Numbered from the stretch's first letter, positions 26,387 to 36,380 are shown. The stretch is 64,000 nucleotides of DNA from Paeniglutamicibacter gangotriensis Lz1y (GCF_000348945.1 NZ_AOCK01000002.1:62001-126000); one strand, 5' to 3'. Notes: generated by a model not told the origin, from the sequence alone. Numbers and translations are program-made.

Positions 26387-27382
26387 ATGATTCGCTCCAC
26401 CGGCCCGCTGGGCCTCACGGCCATCGGCGCACTGCTGCTGTCGCTGACCGCCTGCACCGCAGGATCCGAGGTCGACACCTCGCAGCCGACCACCACCCGC
26501 GAACTGGTGATCGTGCAGGGGCCCGATGCGCAGGACCAGGCCCTGGGCCACGCGTACCGTCAGATGCTCGATGACGCGGGCATCGAAGCCTCGCTGGCCA
26601 AAGCCGCCGATGACCCCGTCGCGGCGGTGCTGGCAGGCCACGCGGATGTGACGGTGGCCGGCTCCGGGGAACTGCTCGCTGCCCTGGAGAAGCTGCCTTC
26701 TTCGGCCGCGGAATCTTCCCCTGCCGCAGACTCCCCGGCAGGCACCTCGGAAGACTTGGGCCGGCCGGAGTCCACCTCCGGCGCAACAGCTCTGGACGCG
26801 GCACAGACCAAAAACACCCTGCATGCCCTTCAGCTGAGCGACTTCGCGGTCCTGGATTCGGCCGAGGCGCAAAGCACCGGCACCCTGGTCGTCACCGCCG
26901 CCACCAGCGCCGGGGAACAGCTGACCAACGTGCAGCAGCTGAGCACGCTGTGCTCCGAGCTGGAATTCGGCATCGTCGCCGACGAGGCCGCGCAACTGAC
27001 CGACGAGCTGGCCACAATCCTGGACTGCGTGCCGGCAAAGGTCATCGAGCTCACCGCCCCCAACGCCCGCGGGGTGCTGCCGGTGATCACCGACGCCGTA
27101 CAGGTCCAGGCCACCACGGTGGACAACGCAGGGATCGCCGACAACGCACTGGTGGTGCTCGAAGGCGCCGACGTGCTCTTCGCCCCGCAGACCATTACCC
27201 CGCTAATAACCACCCGCGAGGTAGGCCAAGACGCGGTCAAGGCGCTGAACAAGCTCTCCGGTGCGCTGAAGCAGGAAGACCTGCTGGAACTGGACCGGAT
27301 GGTCACCGGCCGTGACGCCGTTCAACCGGCGCGCGCAGCAAGCGATTGGCTCGCCGAGAAGGACATGCTCGACGCCGGCTGA
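26387..27382 (+). CDS. OpuAC-type periplasmic binding lipoprotein
   Basis: 331 residues. A lipoprotein signal peptide ends in LLLSLTAC (lipid cysteine about 23). The mature protein has the order of the glycine-betaine/choline OpuAC domain, with ELVIVQGPDAQDQALGHAYRQ at its start and VLFAPQTITPLITTREVGQDAVKALNKLS near its end. Residues about 105-145 are a low-complexity Ser/Ala/Glu/Pro insertion not usual for the family. No ABC permease or ATPase is adjacent, so it is an orphan binding protein. AAGGAGAG precedes the ATG by seven bases. Confidence 0.75.
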   Translation: MIRSTGPLGLTAIGALLLSLTACTAGSEVDTSQPTTTRELVIVQGPDAQDQALGHAYRQMLDDAGIEASLAKAADDPVAAVLAGHADVTVAGSGELLAALEKLPSSAAESSPAADSPAGTSEDLGRPESTSGATALDAAQTKNTLHALQLSDFAVLDSAEAQSTGTLVVTAATSAGEQLTNVQQLSTLCSELEFGIVADEAAQLTDELATILDCVPAKVIELTAPNARGVLPVITDAVQVQATTVDNAGIADNALVVLEGADVLFAPQTITPLITTREVGQDAVKALNKLSGALKQEDLLELDRMVTGRDAVQPARAASDWLAEKDMLDAG

Positions 27383-27473
27383 TGACGCAACGGCGTCATA
27401 CCCCGCATATGGTCCCGAGTTGTCTTGCTCACATTGGTCGCCCGCCCGTTACCCCGAATGAGAAAGTAGTCTC

Positions 27474-28703
27474 ATGCCAGATTTTAAGCAGTCCACGAAA
27501 CTCCACAACGTGCTTTACGACATTCGCGGGCCGCTGTTGGAGCACGCCCAGCGGATGGAGGCCGAGGGCCAGCGCATCCTGAAGCTGAACATCGGCAACC
27601 CGGCGCCCTTCGGTTTCGAGGCTCCCGACGCGATCCTCGTGGACATGATGCGCAACCTGCCCCACGCGCAGGGTTACTCGGACTCCCGCGGGATCTTCTC
27701 CGCGCGCACCGCGGTCTCGCAGTACTACCAGACCCGCGGCATCCAAACCATCGGCGTTGACGATGTCTACCTGGGCAACGGAGTCTCCGAGCTGATCACC
27801 CTGTCGCTGAACGCGCTGCTGAACAACGGCGACGAGGTGCTGATCCCGGCCCCCGACTACCCGCTGTGGACCGCCTCGGTCTCGCTGACCGGCGGCACCC
27901 CGGTGCACTACCTCAACACCGAGGAAGAGGGCTGGCTGCCGGATCTTGAAGACATGGAAGCGAAGATCACCGCCCGCACCAAGGGCATCGTGATCATCAA
28001 CCCCAACAACCCCACCGGCGCGGTGTACCCCAAGGAAACCCTCGAGGGGATCCTGGAGCTGGCCCGCAAGCACCAACTGATCGTGTTCTCCGATGAGATC
28101 TACGAGAAGATCCTCTACGACGACGCGGTACACATCAACACCGCGTCATTGGCCGACGATGTGTTGGTGCTGACCTTCTCCGGGCTCTCCAAGGCCTACC
28201 GGGTCTGCGGCTTCCGCGCCGGCTGGATGGCCATCTCCGGGCCCAAGCACCTGGCTCACGACTACATCGAGGGCATCAACCTGCTCACCAACATGCGCCT
28301 GTGCGCCAACGTGCCCGGCCAGCACGCGATCCAGACGGCCTTGGGCGGCTACCAGTCGATCAACGACCTGATCCTGCCCGGCGGCCGGCTCAAAGAGCAG
28401 CGCGACATCGCCTACAAGATGCTTAACGAGATCCCCGGGGTCTCCGTACAGCAGGCCAAGGGCGCCATGTACCTGTTCCCGAAGCTTGACCGCGAGGTCT
28501 ATCCGATCCATGACGATGCCGCCTTCGCCCTGGAACTGCTCAAGGCGCAGAAGATGCTCATCACCCAGGGCACCGCGTTCAACTGGGTCGCCCCGGACCA
28601 CTTCCGTCTGGTGACCCTCCCTGCGGTGCGCGATCTCGAGGACGCCATCGGCCGCATTGCCGAGTTCCTCGAGGACCTGCGCGAGGGCAAGATCAACGTG
28701 TAG
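27474..28703 (+). CDS. PLP-dependent alanine-type aminotransferase (AlaA-like)
   Basis: 409 residues. A class I fold-type-I aminotransferase. YDIRGPLLEHAQRMEAEGQR and LKLNIGNPAPFGFEAP are the AlaA/AlaT opening; VIINPNNPTGAVYPKETL, FSDEIYEKILYD, and the PLP-lysine motif TFSGLSKAYRVCGFRAGWM follow in order. AlaA converts pyruvate and glutamate to alanine and 2-oxoglutarate. The start ATG follows GAGAAAGTAGTCTC. Length is normal for the family. A terminator 45 bp downstream separates it from ppk2. Confidence 0.93.
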   Translation: MPDFKQSTKLHNVLYDIRGPLLEHAQRMEAEGQRILKLNIGNPAPFGFEAPDAILVDMMRNLPHAQGYSDSRGIFSARTAVSQYYQTRGIQTIGVDDVYLGNGVSELITLSLNALLNNGDEVLIPAPDYPLWTASVSLTGGTPVHYLNTEEEGWLPDLEDMEAKITARTKGIVIINPNNPTGAVYPKETLEGILELARKHQLIVFSDEIYEKILYDDAVHINTASLADDVLVLTFSGLSKAYRVCGFRAGWMAISGPKHLAHDYIEGINLLTNMRLCANVPGQHAIQTALGGYQSINDLILPGGRLKEQRDIAYKMLNEIPGVSVQQAKGAMYLFPKLDREVYPIHDDAAFALELLKAQKMLITQGTAFNWVAPDHFRLVTLPAVRDLEDAIGRIAEFLEDLREGKINV

Positions 28704-28747
28704 TTCCGGCGCCCAAGAATCATGCTGACGCGCAGCAGCGCGGCAGC

Positions 28748-28813
28748 GGGCGCGTCTGCCCCCTAAGATCCCCGAACAACCACGGGATCGGGAGGGCGGA
28801 CGCGCCCATTTTT
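28748..28813 (+). terminator. Terminator / branched hairpin after alaA-like gene
   Basis: Outer stem GGGCGCGTC (28748-28756) pairs with GACGCGCCC (28799-28807), enclosing an inner GATCCC/GGGATC hairpin (28767-28789), then ATTTTTG. Confidence 0.7.
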
Positions 28814-28902
28814 GTGCCAGGAAGTGGGCGCGGGAACCCCCAAGGTCAAGGCCCATGCCGTACGCTGGCAAACACCAGGCGGACGAGTGGAAAGTTGCAA
28901 CC

Positions 28903-29775
28903 ATGAGCAAGAAACACCAAGCCAAGCCCGCAAAACCCTTTGGCGAGGTGGCACAGCAGGTGCTGGCTGCCTCCGGGGAGTTCAACTTGGCGGAGATTGA
29001 CCCCTCATCGACCCCCGGTTACGTGGGCGACAAGAAATCCGGTGTACGGGACCTTGCTGCCGTGGGGCTGGAGCTGAGCGAACTACAGGAACGCTTTTTT
29101 GCCGCATCGCGTTTCGGGGCTAAACACAAGATCCTGCTGGTCTTGCAGGGCATGGACACCTCGGGCAAGGGCGGCATCGTGCGCCACGTCATCGGTGCCG
29201 TGGACCCCCAGGGCGTCACCCACCACGCTTTCAAGGCCCCCACCGCGGCCGAGGCCAAGCGCGACTTCCTCTGGCGGATCACCAAGCAGCTGCCAGGCGC
29301 CGGCTACATCGGGGTCTTCGACCGCTCACACTACGAGGACGTGCTGATCCACAAGGTGCGGGGCCTCTCGGATCCGCAGGAGATCGAGCGCCGCTATTCG
29401 GCGATCAACGACTTCGAGGCGTCCCTGGCGGAAAAGCACACCACCGTCATCAAGGTGATGCTGCATATCTCCAACGAGGAGCAGCGCGATCGCCTGGCCG
29501 AACGTCTTCAGCGCGAAGACAAGTACTGGAAGTTCAACCCGTCCGACATCGACGAGCGCGAAGTCTGGGACGGCTACATGGAGGCCTACGAAACCGCGAT
29601 CCGGCGCACCCACACCCCTGCCGCTCCGTGGTTCATCATCCCCGCCGACCGCAAGTGGTATGCCCGGCTGGCCGTGGCGACCCTGCTGGCCCAGGCGCTG
29701 AAGGACATCGACCCGCAGTGGCCGGCGGCGGACTTTGATATCGAAGAGCAACAACGACGTCTGGCCGCCTCCTGA
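28903..29775 (+). CDS. ppk2: Polyphosphate kinase 2 family
   Basis: 290 residues. PPK2 enzymes transfer phosphate between polyphosphate and nucleotides. Walker A is GMDTSGKGG, the adenosine-binding lid region begins GAVDPQGVTHHAFKAP, Walker B is GVFDRSHYEDVL, and WKFNPSDIDEREVWDGYMEAY is the class signature that follows. These are single-domain features; the preference (AMP, ADP or NMP) cannot be read here. ATG 28903 was chosen since a frame from 28855 adds unsupported residues. No operon partner. Confidence 0.92.
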   Translation: MSKKHQAKPAKPFGEVAQQVLAASGEFNLAEIDPSSTPGYVGDKKSGVRDLAAVGLELSELQERFFAASRFGAKHKILLVLQGMDTSGKGGIVRHVIGAVDPQGVTHHAFKAPTAAEAKRDFLWRITKQLPGAGYIGVFDRSHYEDVLIHKVRGLSDPQEIERRYSAINDFEASLAEKHTTVIKVMLHISNEEQRDRLAERLQREDKYWKFNPSDIDEREVWDGYMEAYETAIRRTHTPAAPWFIIPADRKWYARLAVATLLAQALKDIDPQWPAADFDIEEQQRRLAAS

Positions 29776-29825
29776 GCCACCTCATCGTGATCCCCCTGAT
29801 CCCCTGAAGCCAGGAACCAGCGGTC

Positions 29826-30821
29826 TCAGGCCGCTTCGGGCAGGGGAGGGGTGCGAATGATCCGGGGCAGGAACCTGACGAAGAGGACCATACCGATGAG
29901 TTCGATCAGTGTCTGGGTGAGAACGACCAGCGCGGCAAGGGCCAACGGTTCGGGCAGCGCCAGCGCCAGTGGAAGCACCACCAATGAATTGCGGGTGGCG
30001 CCGCTGAACACCGCTGCACGCGTTGCCGCGACGTCCAAGCGTGCAGGTTTGGCCACCAACATCCCCAACGGCACCATCACCAGCAGGAACGCGGCATAGA
30101 TCGGCACCAGCACCAGCAGCGAGCCCAGCTCCCGAGCGACACCGCTGATCTGCGAACCAACCACCACCGCCAGGGTCGCCATCATCAGCGGAACCATCAA
30201 CCCCTGCATGAGAGCCATGAGGCCCCGGCCCGCCGCTGCCTTGCGCGCCAATGCCTGCGTCAGTGCCGCCGCGGCCAGCGGAATGAGGATCAGCACCACC
30301 AAGGCCCGGATAAAAGGTTCAGGGTCGATGGCCGAGACCACCTCGGGGCCGATGAAAAGCAACAAATACACGGGCAGCAGCAGCATCTGCAGCAGCATCA
30401 GCACCGGTGCTGCGGCCAATAATCGCTCACTGGCCCCACCTGCCAGCCCGGTGAACACAATCACATAGTCGATGCACGGGGTCAGTAGCACCAGCAGGAC
30501 GCCCAGGAGCAGGGCCTGATCCCCGGCGATGAATCGCGTCAGGCCAAAAACCACTAAGGGAACAACCACGAAGTTCAGCACCAGGATGGTGCCCATGAAC
30601 TTCAGGTCCTTGGCGGCAGTGCCGATGGAGGCAAAAGGAATACCCAGGAACGTGGCGAAAAGCAACAGGCCCAGCACCGGATTGATCGAGTGTTCCAGTG
30701 CTCCAGCGGAACCCGGGGCCAAGAATCCGAGGATCCCACCGAACAGGATCGCCACGAGGTACAGACCGATCTGATGGTGTTCCATCCGTGCCATGAGGTT
30801 CTGGGGTTTCACCCTGCCCAT
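29826..30821 (-). CDS. ACR3-like arsenite/bile-acid family transporter
   Basis: 331 residues, ten hydrophobic helices. It belongs to the BART superfamily. The N terminus HHQIGLYLVAILFGGILGFLAP, the LTPCIDYVIVFTGLAGGASE segment with a Cys in the fourth helix (the cysteine that is essential in ACR3 arsenite carriers) and the ATRNSLVVLPLALALP segment match the arsenic resistance branch. No ArsR or ArsC lies next to it. Starts at 30821, 30794 and 30785 (MEHHQIG) are all possible; the shortest resembles most relatives. Codon use like its neighbours. Confidence 0.75.
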   Translation of the reverse strand: MGRVKPQNLMARMEHHQIGLYLVAILFGGILGFLAPGSAGALEHSINPVLGLLLFATFLGIPFASIGTAAKDLKFMGTILVLNFVVVPLVVFGLTRFIAGDQALLLGVLLVLLTPCIDYVIVFTGLAGGASERLLAAAPVLMLLQMLLLPVYLLLFIGPEVVSAIDPEPFIRALVVLILIPLAAAALTQALARKAAAGRGLMALMQGLMVPLMMATLAVVVGSQISGVARELGSLLVLVPIYAAFLLVMVPLGMLVAKPARLDVAATRAAVFSGATRNSLVVLPLALALPEPLALAALVVLTQTLIELIGMVLFVRFLPRIIRTPPLPEAA

Positions 30822-31132
30822 GCTAGGTCAGCGCATCGGGCAGCCCGCAATTGCTCGCGGACCTGCTGGAGGCGGGACGAGCCATCGGGCAGCCGGACAA
30901 CAACCGTTGGCGCGATCCTGTGGGCCATCACCGGCACATGCGGCAATCACCGAAGGAATGAGCCAACGCTTCCCCTGGCCGCCCCGAAGAAACGCAGAGT
31001 GTCCTCGAGAGAAATGAATCCGCCACGCAGTCGCGCCAGGGCCTTGCGCGGGGCCAAGGGCCCTGCACGGGTCCATGGGAGAGAGCACTAACAATCTGTA
31101 CGCCACCGGAAGCGGTGGTGCCTTTCTGGCAG
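30822..31132. other. Intergenic region without supported gene
   Basis: Open frames here give no recognisable protein. The part next to 30821 should hold the promoter of the transporter; the part next to 31133 the end of the xse operon, without a clear terminator. Confidence 0.35.
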
Positions 31133-31354
31133 CTACTGCTCCTCGGGCCCGCGTGCGGCATCAAGCCGCGCCGTGGCACCCTGCAGCCAGGCCTCGCAGC
31201 GGGCGGCAAGCGACTCGCCACGCTCCCACAGCGCCAGGGACTGCTCCAGGGTTGCGGCCCCGGCCTCAAGCTGAGCGACCACCGCCACCAGTTCCTCACG
31301 GGCCTGCTCGTAGCTCAACTGCGCAATGTCGGTGTTTGCTGCTTCGGTGTTCAT
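31133..31354 (-). CDS. xseB: Exodeoxyribonuclease VII small subunit
   Basis: 73 residues. LSYEQAREELVAVVAQLEAG, LEQSLALWERGESLAARCEAWL is the complete XseB signature. The helical protein coats the XseA large subunit. Its ATG overlaps the TGA of xseA (ATGA, 31351-31354), so the two are translationally coupled. Confidence 0.95.
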   Translation of the reverse strand: MNTEAANTDIAQLSYEQAREELVAVVAQLEAGAATLEQSLALWERGESLAARCEAWLQGATARLDAARGPEEQ

Positions 31355-32622
31355 GGGGTGGTTCCTTCTTCCGGGGTATGGCTGGAGGTGACGGTGGCAT
31401 CGAGCCGGCCGTGGGCCAGCCGCACGGCCAACAAGCTGCCGACCGGTGCCTCGTCGGCGGAACGAATGATTGAACCGTCGGCGTGCTGGATGACCGAGTA
31501 GCCGCGGTCCAGGGTCTGCTGCGGGGAGAGCGCGCGGACCTGGGCCCGCAGATGCGCGATCGAGTCGTGTCCGCGGACCAAGGATCCGCGCATCGCCAAG
31601 GTGCTGCGTTGGCCCAGGCGCACAACGTCCTCGCGGCGCGCCTGGACCATAGTCTGCGGGAACGCCAGCACCGGGCGGGCACGCACCGAGGCGATGCGCT
31701 GTCTCTCGCGTTCCACGTTGGCCCGCACCGCGCGGTCCAACCGGTTCCGTGCCTGGGCCAGATTCGCCAGTTCATCGGCGAGGTCGGGGACCACACGCTT
31801 GGCCGCATCTGTGGGGGTGGAAGCACGCACATCGGCGACGTCGTCGAGGATCGGGCGGTCAGCCTCGTGGCCGATCGCCGAGATCACCGGGGTGGTGCAG
31901 GCCGATACCGCGCGCACCAGCTCCTCGGAGCTAAACGGCAGCAGGTCCTCCAGCGCACCACCGCCGCGGGCAATGATGATCACCTCGACCTCGTCATTTG
32001 CATCAAGCTCGCGCAGCGCGGCGATGACCTCGGCGACGGCATTAACCCCTTGCACCGCGGTGTTGCGGATGTCGAAGGCCACCGCCGGCCAGCGCAGCGA
32101 CGCATTGCGGATCACGTCCTTTTCCGCATCCGAGTCCCGCCCGGTGATCAGTCCGATGCGCCCGGGCAGCAGGGGAAGTGGTTGTTTGCGCGCCGGGTCG
32201 AAGAGCCCCTCGTCGAAGAGCGCACGGCGGAGCTTTTCCAGCCGGGCCAGCAGATCGCCCAGGCCCACCGGGCGCAGGTCAAACGCGTTGAGCGATAACC
32301 GCCCGGTCTTGGCGTAGAAGCTGGGCTTCACCCGTGCCACCACCCGCGAGCCGACCTCCGGTGCGGTATCCAGCGAGCGCATCACCGAGGCCCAGACCGT
32401 GACGGAAAACGATTGGTCGGCGTCCACATCGCGCAGCACCAGATAGGCGTGCCCGTTGCGGATATTGGCTTCCAGCAGCTGGCCCTCCACCCACACCTGG
32501 GGGGAGTTCTCGATGTGAATTTTCAGCTTGTCGCTGAGCACCCGCAGCGGCCAAGGGTTCTCCACCGTCGTCTGCGCCGCGGTGCTCGGCAGCGAACTGC
32601 TTCTTTTCTGTGCTTGCTCCAC
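31351..32622 (-). CDS. xseA: Exodeoxyribonuclease VII large subunit
   Basis: 423 residues from GTG 32620-32622. The N-terminal OB-fold (VWVEGQLLEANIRNGHAYLVLRD) and the nuclease core (IIIARGGGALEDLLPFSSEELVRAVSA, then ISAIGHEADRPILDDVADVRA) are those of XseA; the C-terminal DRGYSVIQHADGSIIRSADE completes the fold. The enzyme degrades single-stranded DNA into oligonucleotides. An upstream in-frame start at 32697 exists but adds a Pro/His-rich leader that is unusual. The gene is divergent from the next one. Confidence 0.93.
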   Translation of the reverse strand: MEQAQKRSSSLPSTAAQTTVENPWPLRVLSDKLKIHIENSPQVWVEGQLLEANIRNGHAYLVLRDVDADQSFSVTVWASVMRSLDTAPEVGSRVVARVKPSFYAKTGRLSLNAFDLRPVGLGDLLARLEKLRRALFDEGLFDPARKQPLPLLPGRIGLITGRDSDAEKDVIRNASLRWPAVAFDIRNTAVQGVNAVAEVIAALRELDANDEVEVIIIARGGGALEDLLPFSSEELVRAVSACTTPVISAIGHEADRPILDDVADVRASTPTDAAKRVVPDLADELANLAQARNRLDRAVRANVERERQRIASVRARPVLAFPQTMVQARREDVVRLGQRSTLAMRGSLVRGHDSIAHLRAQVRALSPQQTLDRGYSVIQHADGSIIRSADEAPVGSLLAVRLAHGRLDATVTSSHTPEEGTTP

Positions 32623-32821
32623 GTGGCTGCGGGCCTTCCTGGGGTGCTGGTGCGGCTGCCCGTACGGGCAAGAGGGGTGGGGGTTCAACGGTGCCACCGG
32701 GTTTCGAAACTATATCAACACCCATTTCTACCAGTAACGTGGGACAAAACGCCCCAAGGCGGGAGCATCCGTGAGCGCACGGACAGCTCGCGCGGGCGAA
32801 AGACGAAGGAGCACCGGGGAC

Positions 32822-33757
32822 ATGGACGCAATGATCCGCAACACCCTTGCCGCTGTGCTGGTGGTCCTCGCGGTGCTGGGCGGCGGGGCAGCGATGCTCG
32901 GCGCCCACGCGGCGGCCCTGGTTGATACCCCCGGCCCGCTGCAACGCATCCTCGGTCCGCTGGCCACCGACCCGGAGCTGGCCCAGCTGCTGCCCGAGCG
33001 TCTGGGGGAGGAACTTTCCCAGCAGATCACGGCCCAGAGCGCCGTCCCGCAATTGGCTGCGGGCCCCCTTCGCCGCGCCGTGACCACCAGCGTCGGGGCA
33101 CTGCTGGATGAGCCGGGCTTCGGCACCGCGTGGGAGGACACCATCGAAGCATCCCGCGCGGACTTCACTTCCAGGCTTGACGTCGCCGCCGGCCCGGGCG
33201 CCGAACAGGTCACCGTGCGCCTGGACATCGCCCCGCTGCTGGGGTCTGGCTACGACGCCCTGCTGGCTTCGCTACAGGGCTCGGCCCTGGGCAACCTGCT
33301 GCCAGCAGAAATCCAGGGCCCGCCGGTGCTCCTGGACACCGGGTGGCCACAGGCAGATCAGCTGGCCACGCGTACGTTGAATTCCTGGCTGACGGTGGCT
33401 CGCGGCTGGGGATGGCTGGCGGCAGGGGCCGTGCTGGCCGCCGTGGCGGGGATGCTGCTTGGCACCCGGGCCGGGCGCCCCTGGCTGATGCTCGCCGGCG
33501 GCGGCACCGCGCTGGTGCTCGGGGCTGCGGCACGGGCCTGGTTCACCTCGCTGGGCGCTTCGGGGGCTCAAACCTCGGTCACGGAGCTGGAGAGTTTGGT
33601 CACCCATCGGCTGCTGGAATCGTTGGCCGGTGAATTCGGTTCCGTCACCACAACCCTGCTTGGTTGCGGCATCGCGGCGCTGCTGCTTGGCGCCGGCTGG
33701 GCCTGGTGGCACACACGAGCCCCGGCTGACCGTCAGGAACCTGACGCGGGAGCCTAG
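32822..33757 (+). CDS. Hypothetical membrane protein with extracytoplasmic domain
   Basis: 311 residues. One helix near residue 9-28 ([19 protein letters not shown]), a soluble domain of about 170 residues, then three helices near the C terminus ([54 protein letters not shown]). It resembles hypothetical proteins often found between xseA and ispH in Micrococcaceae. ATG 32822 follows AAGGAG at a slightly long spacing; ATG 32831 is an alternative. No function can be assigned. Confidence 0.7.
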   Translation: MDAMIRNTLAAVLVVLAVLGGGAAMLGAHAAALVDTPGPLQRILGPLATDPELAQLLPERLGEELSQQITAQSAVPQLAAGPLRRAVTTSVGALLDEPGFGTAWEDTIEASRADFTSRLDVAAGPGAEQVTVRLDIAPLLGSGYDALLASLQGSALGNLLPAEIQGPPVLLDTGWPQADQLATRTLNSWLTVARGWGWLAAGAVLAAVAGMLLGTRAGRPWLMLAGGGTALVLGAAARAWFTSLGASGAQTSVTELESLVTHRLLESLAGEFGSVTTTLLGCGIAALLLGAGWAWWHTRAPADRQEPDAGA

Positions 33758-33810
33758 GCCGGTGGCGGAACCCGTCCACCGATTTTGCCCACCCCAGTAG
33801 ACTTGGGTCC

Positions 33811-34911
33811 ATGGCTACCAGTTCCACCGTTCAGGTTTCCCTTCCGATGCCCAAGATCCCGCGTGCCCGTCGCTCGCCGGCCGACATCGCCGCTGCGGCG
33901 CCCGTGACCGGCGAACGCCACGTGCTGCTGGCCGCCCCGCGCGGCTACTGCGCCGGCGTCGATCGTGCAGTGATCGCCGTCGAGAAAGCGTTGGAGCACT
34001 ACGGTGCCCCGGTCTACGTGCGCAAGCAGATCGTGCACAATCTCCATGTGGTCTCCACTCTCGAGGCGCGCGGCGCGATCTTCGTGGAGGAAAACGACGA
34101 GGTGCCCGAGGGCGCACTGGTGGTCTTCTCCGCCCACGGTGTCTCCCCGGCGGTCGTCGCCTCGGCCGCGGACCGCAATCTGCGCACCATCGATGCCACC
34201 TGCCCGCTGGTGACCAAGGTTCACAAGGAAGCGGTGCGTTTCGCCCGTGAAGACTACGAGATCCTGCTGATCGGGCACGAAGGCCACGAAGAGGTTGAGG
34301 GGACCTTCGGCGAGGCGCCGGATCACACGCAGATCGTGAACAACCCCGATGAGGCAGACATCATCGAGGTCTCCAACCCCGACAAGCTCATCTGGCTCTC
34401 GCAGACCACCCTGAGTGTGGACGAGACCATGGAGACGGTCCGCCGCCTGCGCGCCCGCTTCCCCAAGTTGCAAGATCCGCCCAGCGATGACATCTGCTAC
34501 GCCACGACCAACCGCCAAGACGCGATCAAGGCCATCTCCCCGAAGAGTGACCTGGTCATCGTCGTTGGTTCGGCGAACTCCTCGAACTCGGTGCGTCTGG
34601 TGGAGGTAGCCCTGGAATACGGGGCGAAGGCCGCCTACCGTGTGGACTACGCCTCGGAGGTTGATGAGGCCTGGTTCGAGGGCGTGGCGACCGTCGGGGT
34701 GACCTCCGGCGCCTCGGTTCCCGAGGTGTTGGTCCGCGACGTGCTGGCACTGCTGGCCGACTACGGCTACGGCAGCGTCGAGGAAGTCACCACTGCCCAG
34801 GAAGACATCCTCTTCTCGCTGCCCAAGGAAATCCGCGCGAAGCTCAAGGAAGCCGGCGATGATTCCCGCGGACCTGGCGGTCGCATCACCAAGTCAGACA
34901 TCAGCAGCTGA
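33811..34911 (+). CDS. ispH: 4-hydroxy-3-methylbut-2-enyl diphosphate reductase
   Basis: 366 residues. The last enzyme of the MEP isoprenoid pathway; reduces HMBPP to IPP and DMAPP with a [4Fe-4S] cluster. The cluster cysteines lie in [24 protein letters not shown] and [11 protein letters not shown]; the signature [18 protein letters not shown] is near the end. The N-terminal 40 residues ahead of the fold are an unconserved actinobacterial extension. Ends before a strong terminator at 34953. Confidence 0.96.
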   Translation: MATSSTVQVSLPMPKIPRARRSPADIAAAAPVTGERHVLLAAPRGYCAGVDRAVIAVEKALEHYGAPVYVRKQIVHNLHVVSTLEARGAIFVEENDEVPEGALVVFSAHGVSPAVVASAADRNLRTIDATCPLVTKVHKEAVRFAREDYEILLIGHEGHEEVEGTFGEAPDHTQIVNNPDEADIIEVSNPDKLIWLSQTTLSVDETMETVRRLRARFPKLQDPPSDDICYATTNRQDAIKAISPKSDLVIVVGSANSSNSVRLVEVALEYGAKAAYRVDYASEVDEAWFEGVATVGVTSGASVPEVLVRDVLALLADYGYGSVEEVTTAQEDILFSLPKEIRAKLKEAGDDSRGPGGRITKSDISS

Positions 34912-34952
34912 CTCTTCGCGCACCCCACATAGGTGGAGTGCCGAGTGCTTCG

Positions 34953-34999
34953 CCGGTGGCGTGGCGGACCCCACGGGGTTTCCGCCACGCCACCGGTGT
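34953..34999 (+). terminator. Strong terminator after ispH
   Basis: A perfect 16-bp stem (34953-34968 with 34981-34996, arm CCGGTGGCGTGGCGGA) with a 12-nt loop, followed by TGTTT. Confidence 0.85.
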
Positions 35000-35247
35000 T
35001 TAACCACCGACGTGCCGTGAGCCTTGGAGCTCCATTGCGGCGCCACGGGATCGGGCCAAGCATTGGGGGCCGCCACCGCTGCGGCGCGCGCGCTGGCCAC
35101 CGTGATCCGATCGGCCCGACCCCGCGTGGCAGCACCCGGAATGATCCCGCTCACCGGCGTGCAAAAAGCCGTGAAGCGGTACCTGGAATACACATCACAG
35201 GCCCTGCCCGCACCACGGGTGGGTTTTGAGCGGTAGACTCTACTCCC
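35000..35247. other. Intergenic region ahead of ychF
   Basis: No gene supported. The final bases contain TAGACT at about 35235-35240, a possible -10 box for ychF giving a short leader; no matching -35 is convincing. Confidence 0.3.
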
Positions 35248-36333
35248 GTGGCACTTACAATCGGAATCGTCGGACTGCCCAATGTCGGCAAGTCAACCAT
35301 GTTCAATGCACTTACCCGCGCGCAGGTACTCGCGGCCAACTATCCTTTCGCGACCATCGAACCCAATGTGGGTGTCGTACCGCTGCCGGATGCACGCCTG
35401 AAGGTGCTCGCGTCGATCTTCGGCTCCGAGCGCATCCTGCCGGCGACGGTGTCCTTCGTGGACATCGCCGGCATCGTCAAGGGCGCCTCGGAAGGTGAAG
35501 GACTGGGAAATAAGTTCCTGGCCAACATCCGCGAAGCCGAAGCGATCTGCCAGGTGACGCGCGCGTTCTCTGACCCCGACGTGATCCACGTCGATGGCAA
35601 GGTGGACCCTGCCTCGGATATCGAGACGATCGCCACCGAGCTGATCCTCGCGGATATGCAGACCATCGAGAACCAGCTGCCCCGCCTCGAAAAGGAACTG
35701 CGCGCCAAAAAGATCGAGGCCTCTTTCCTCGAGACGGTCAAGGCAGCGCAGAAGGTACTGGAAGAGGGCAAGACGCTCTACGCCGCAGGCAAGGCCGCGG
35801 GAATCGACATCGATGAGCTGGGTCCGCTGCAGCTGATGACCACCAAGCCGTTCATCTACGTCTTCAACACCGACGAAGAGGGCCTGGCGAACACCGCCAT
35901 GCAGGAGGAACTCTCCGCCCTTGTCGCCCCGGCCGAAGCCATCTTCCTGGACGCGCAGTTCGAGTCCGAGCTAGCCGAGCTGGAAGAAGACGAAGCAGCC
36001 GAGATGATGGAAGATGCGGGCATCGTCGAGTCCGGGCTGGGCAAGCTGGCACGCGTCGGCTTCGACACCCTTGGCCTGCAGACCTACCTGACCGCAGGCC
36101 CGAAGGAAACACGCGCCTGGACCGTTCCCAAGGGAGCCACCGCTCCCGAGGCTGCCGGAGTCATCCACACCGACTTCCAGCGCGGCTTCATCAAGGCCGA
36201 GGTCTTCGGCTTCGACGAATTGGTCGAGGCCGGTTCGGTCGCTGCGGCCAAGGCTGCCGGCAAGGCCCGCATTGAGGGCAAGGAATACATCATGAAGGAC
36301 GGCGACGTCGTGGAGTTCCGCTTCAACGTGTAA
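35248..36333 (+). CDS. ychF: Redox-regulated ATPase YchF
   Basis: 361 residues, the normal length. An Obg-like ATPase with altered specificity, associated with ribosomes and stress response. Walker A GLPNVGKSTMFNALT is next to the N terminus, the switch regions ANYPFATIEPNVGVV and FVDIAGIVKGASEGEGLG follow, and the C-terminal TGS domain runs to EGKEYIMKDGDVVEFRFNV. Starts at GTG 35248. The last 15 bases of the reading frame are repeated at 37315, showing that DNA was inserted at this 3' end. Confidence 0.96.
   Translation: MALTIGIVGLPNVGKSTMFNALTRAQVLAANYPFATIEPNVGVVPLPDARLKVLASIFGSERILPATVSFVDIAGIVKGASEGEGLGNKFLANIREAEAICQVTRAFSDPDVIHVDGKVDPASDIETIATELILADMQTIENQLPRLEKELRAKKIEASFLETVKAAQKVLEEGKTLYAAGKAAGIDIDELGPLQLMTTKPFIYVFNTDEEGLANTAMQEELSALVAPAEAIFLDAQFESELAELEEDEAAEMMEDAGIVESGLGKLARVGFDTLGLQTYLTAGPKETRAWTVPKGATAPEAAGVIHTDFQRGFIKAEVFGFDELVEAGSVAAAKAAGKARIEGKEYIMKDGDVVEFRFNV
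36318..36332 (+). repeat. Direct repeat, copy 1, at the ychF 3' end (candidate attachment site)
   Basis: CCGCTTCAACGTGTA, the last codons of ychF, occurs again exactly at 37315-37329. The three bases before the core also agree (GGA with two substitutions after). The repeats bracket the MNT-HEPN pair and a terminator. Confidence 0.7.
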
Positions 36334-36340
36334 AGCGCCT

Positions 36341-36380
36341 AGAAAACGCTCTTCGGATCTCTGTCCGAGGAGCGTTTTCT
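36341..36380. terminator. Terminator after ychF (bidirectional hairpin)
   Basis: AGAAAACGCTC (36341-36351) pairs with GAGCGTTTTCT (36370-36380) with an extra TCGGA/TCCGA pair inside, and runs of T close the arm. Confidence 0.85.

Noticed and set aside
34894-35236. Open frames on both strands between ispH and ychF.
   Set aside because: Short, without ribosome sites or motifs, and overlapping the ispH terminator.
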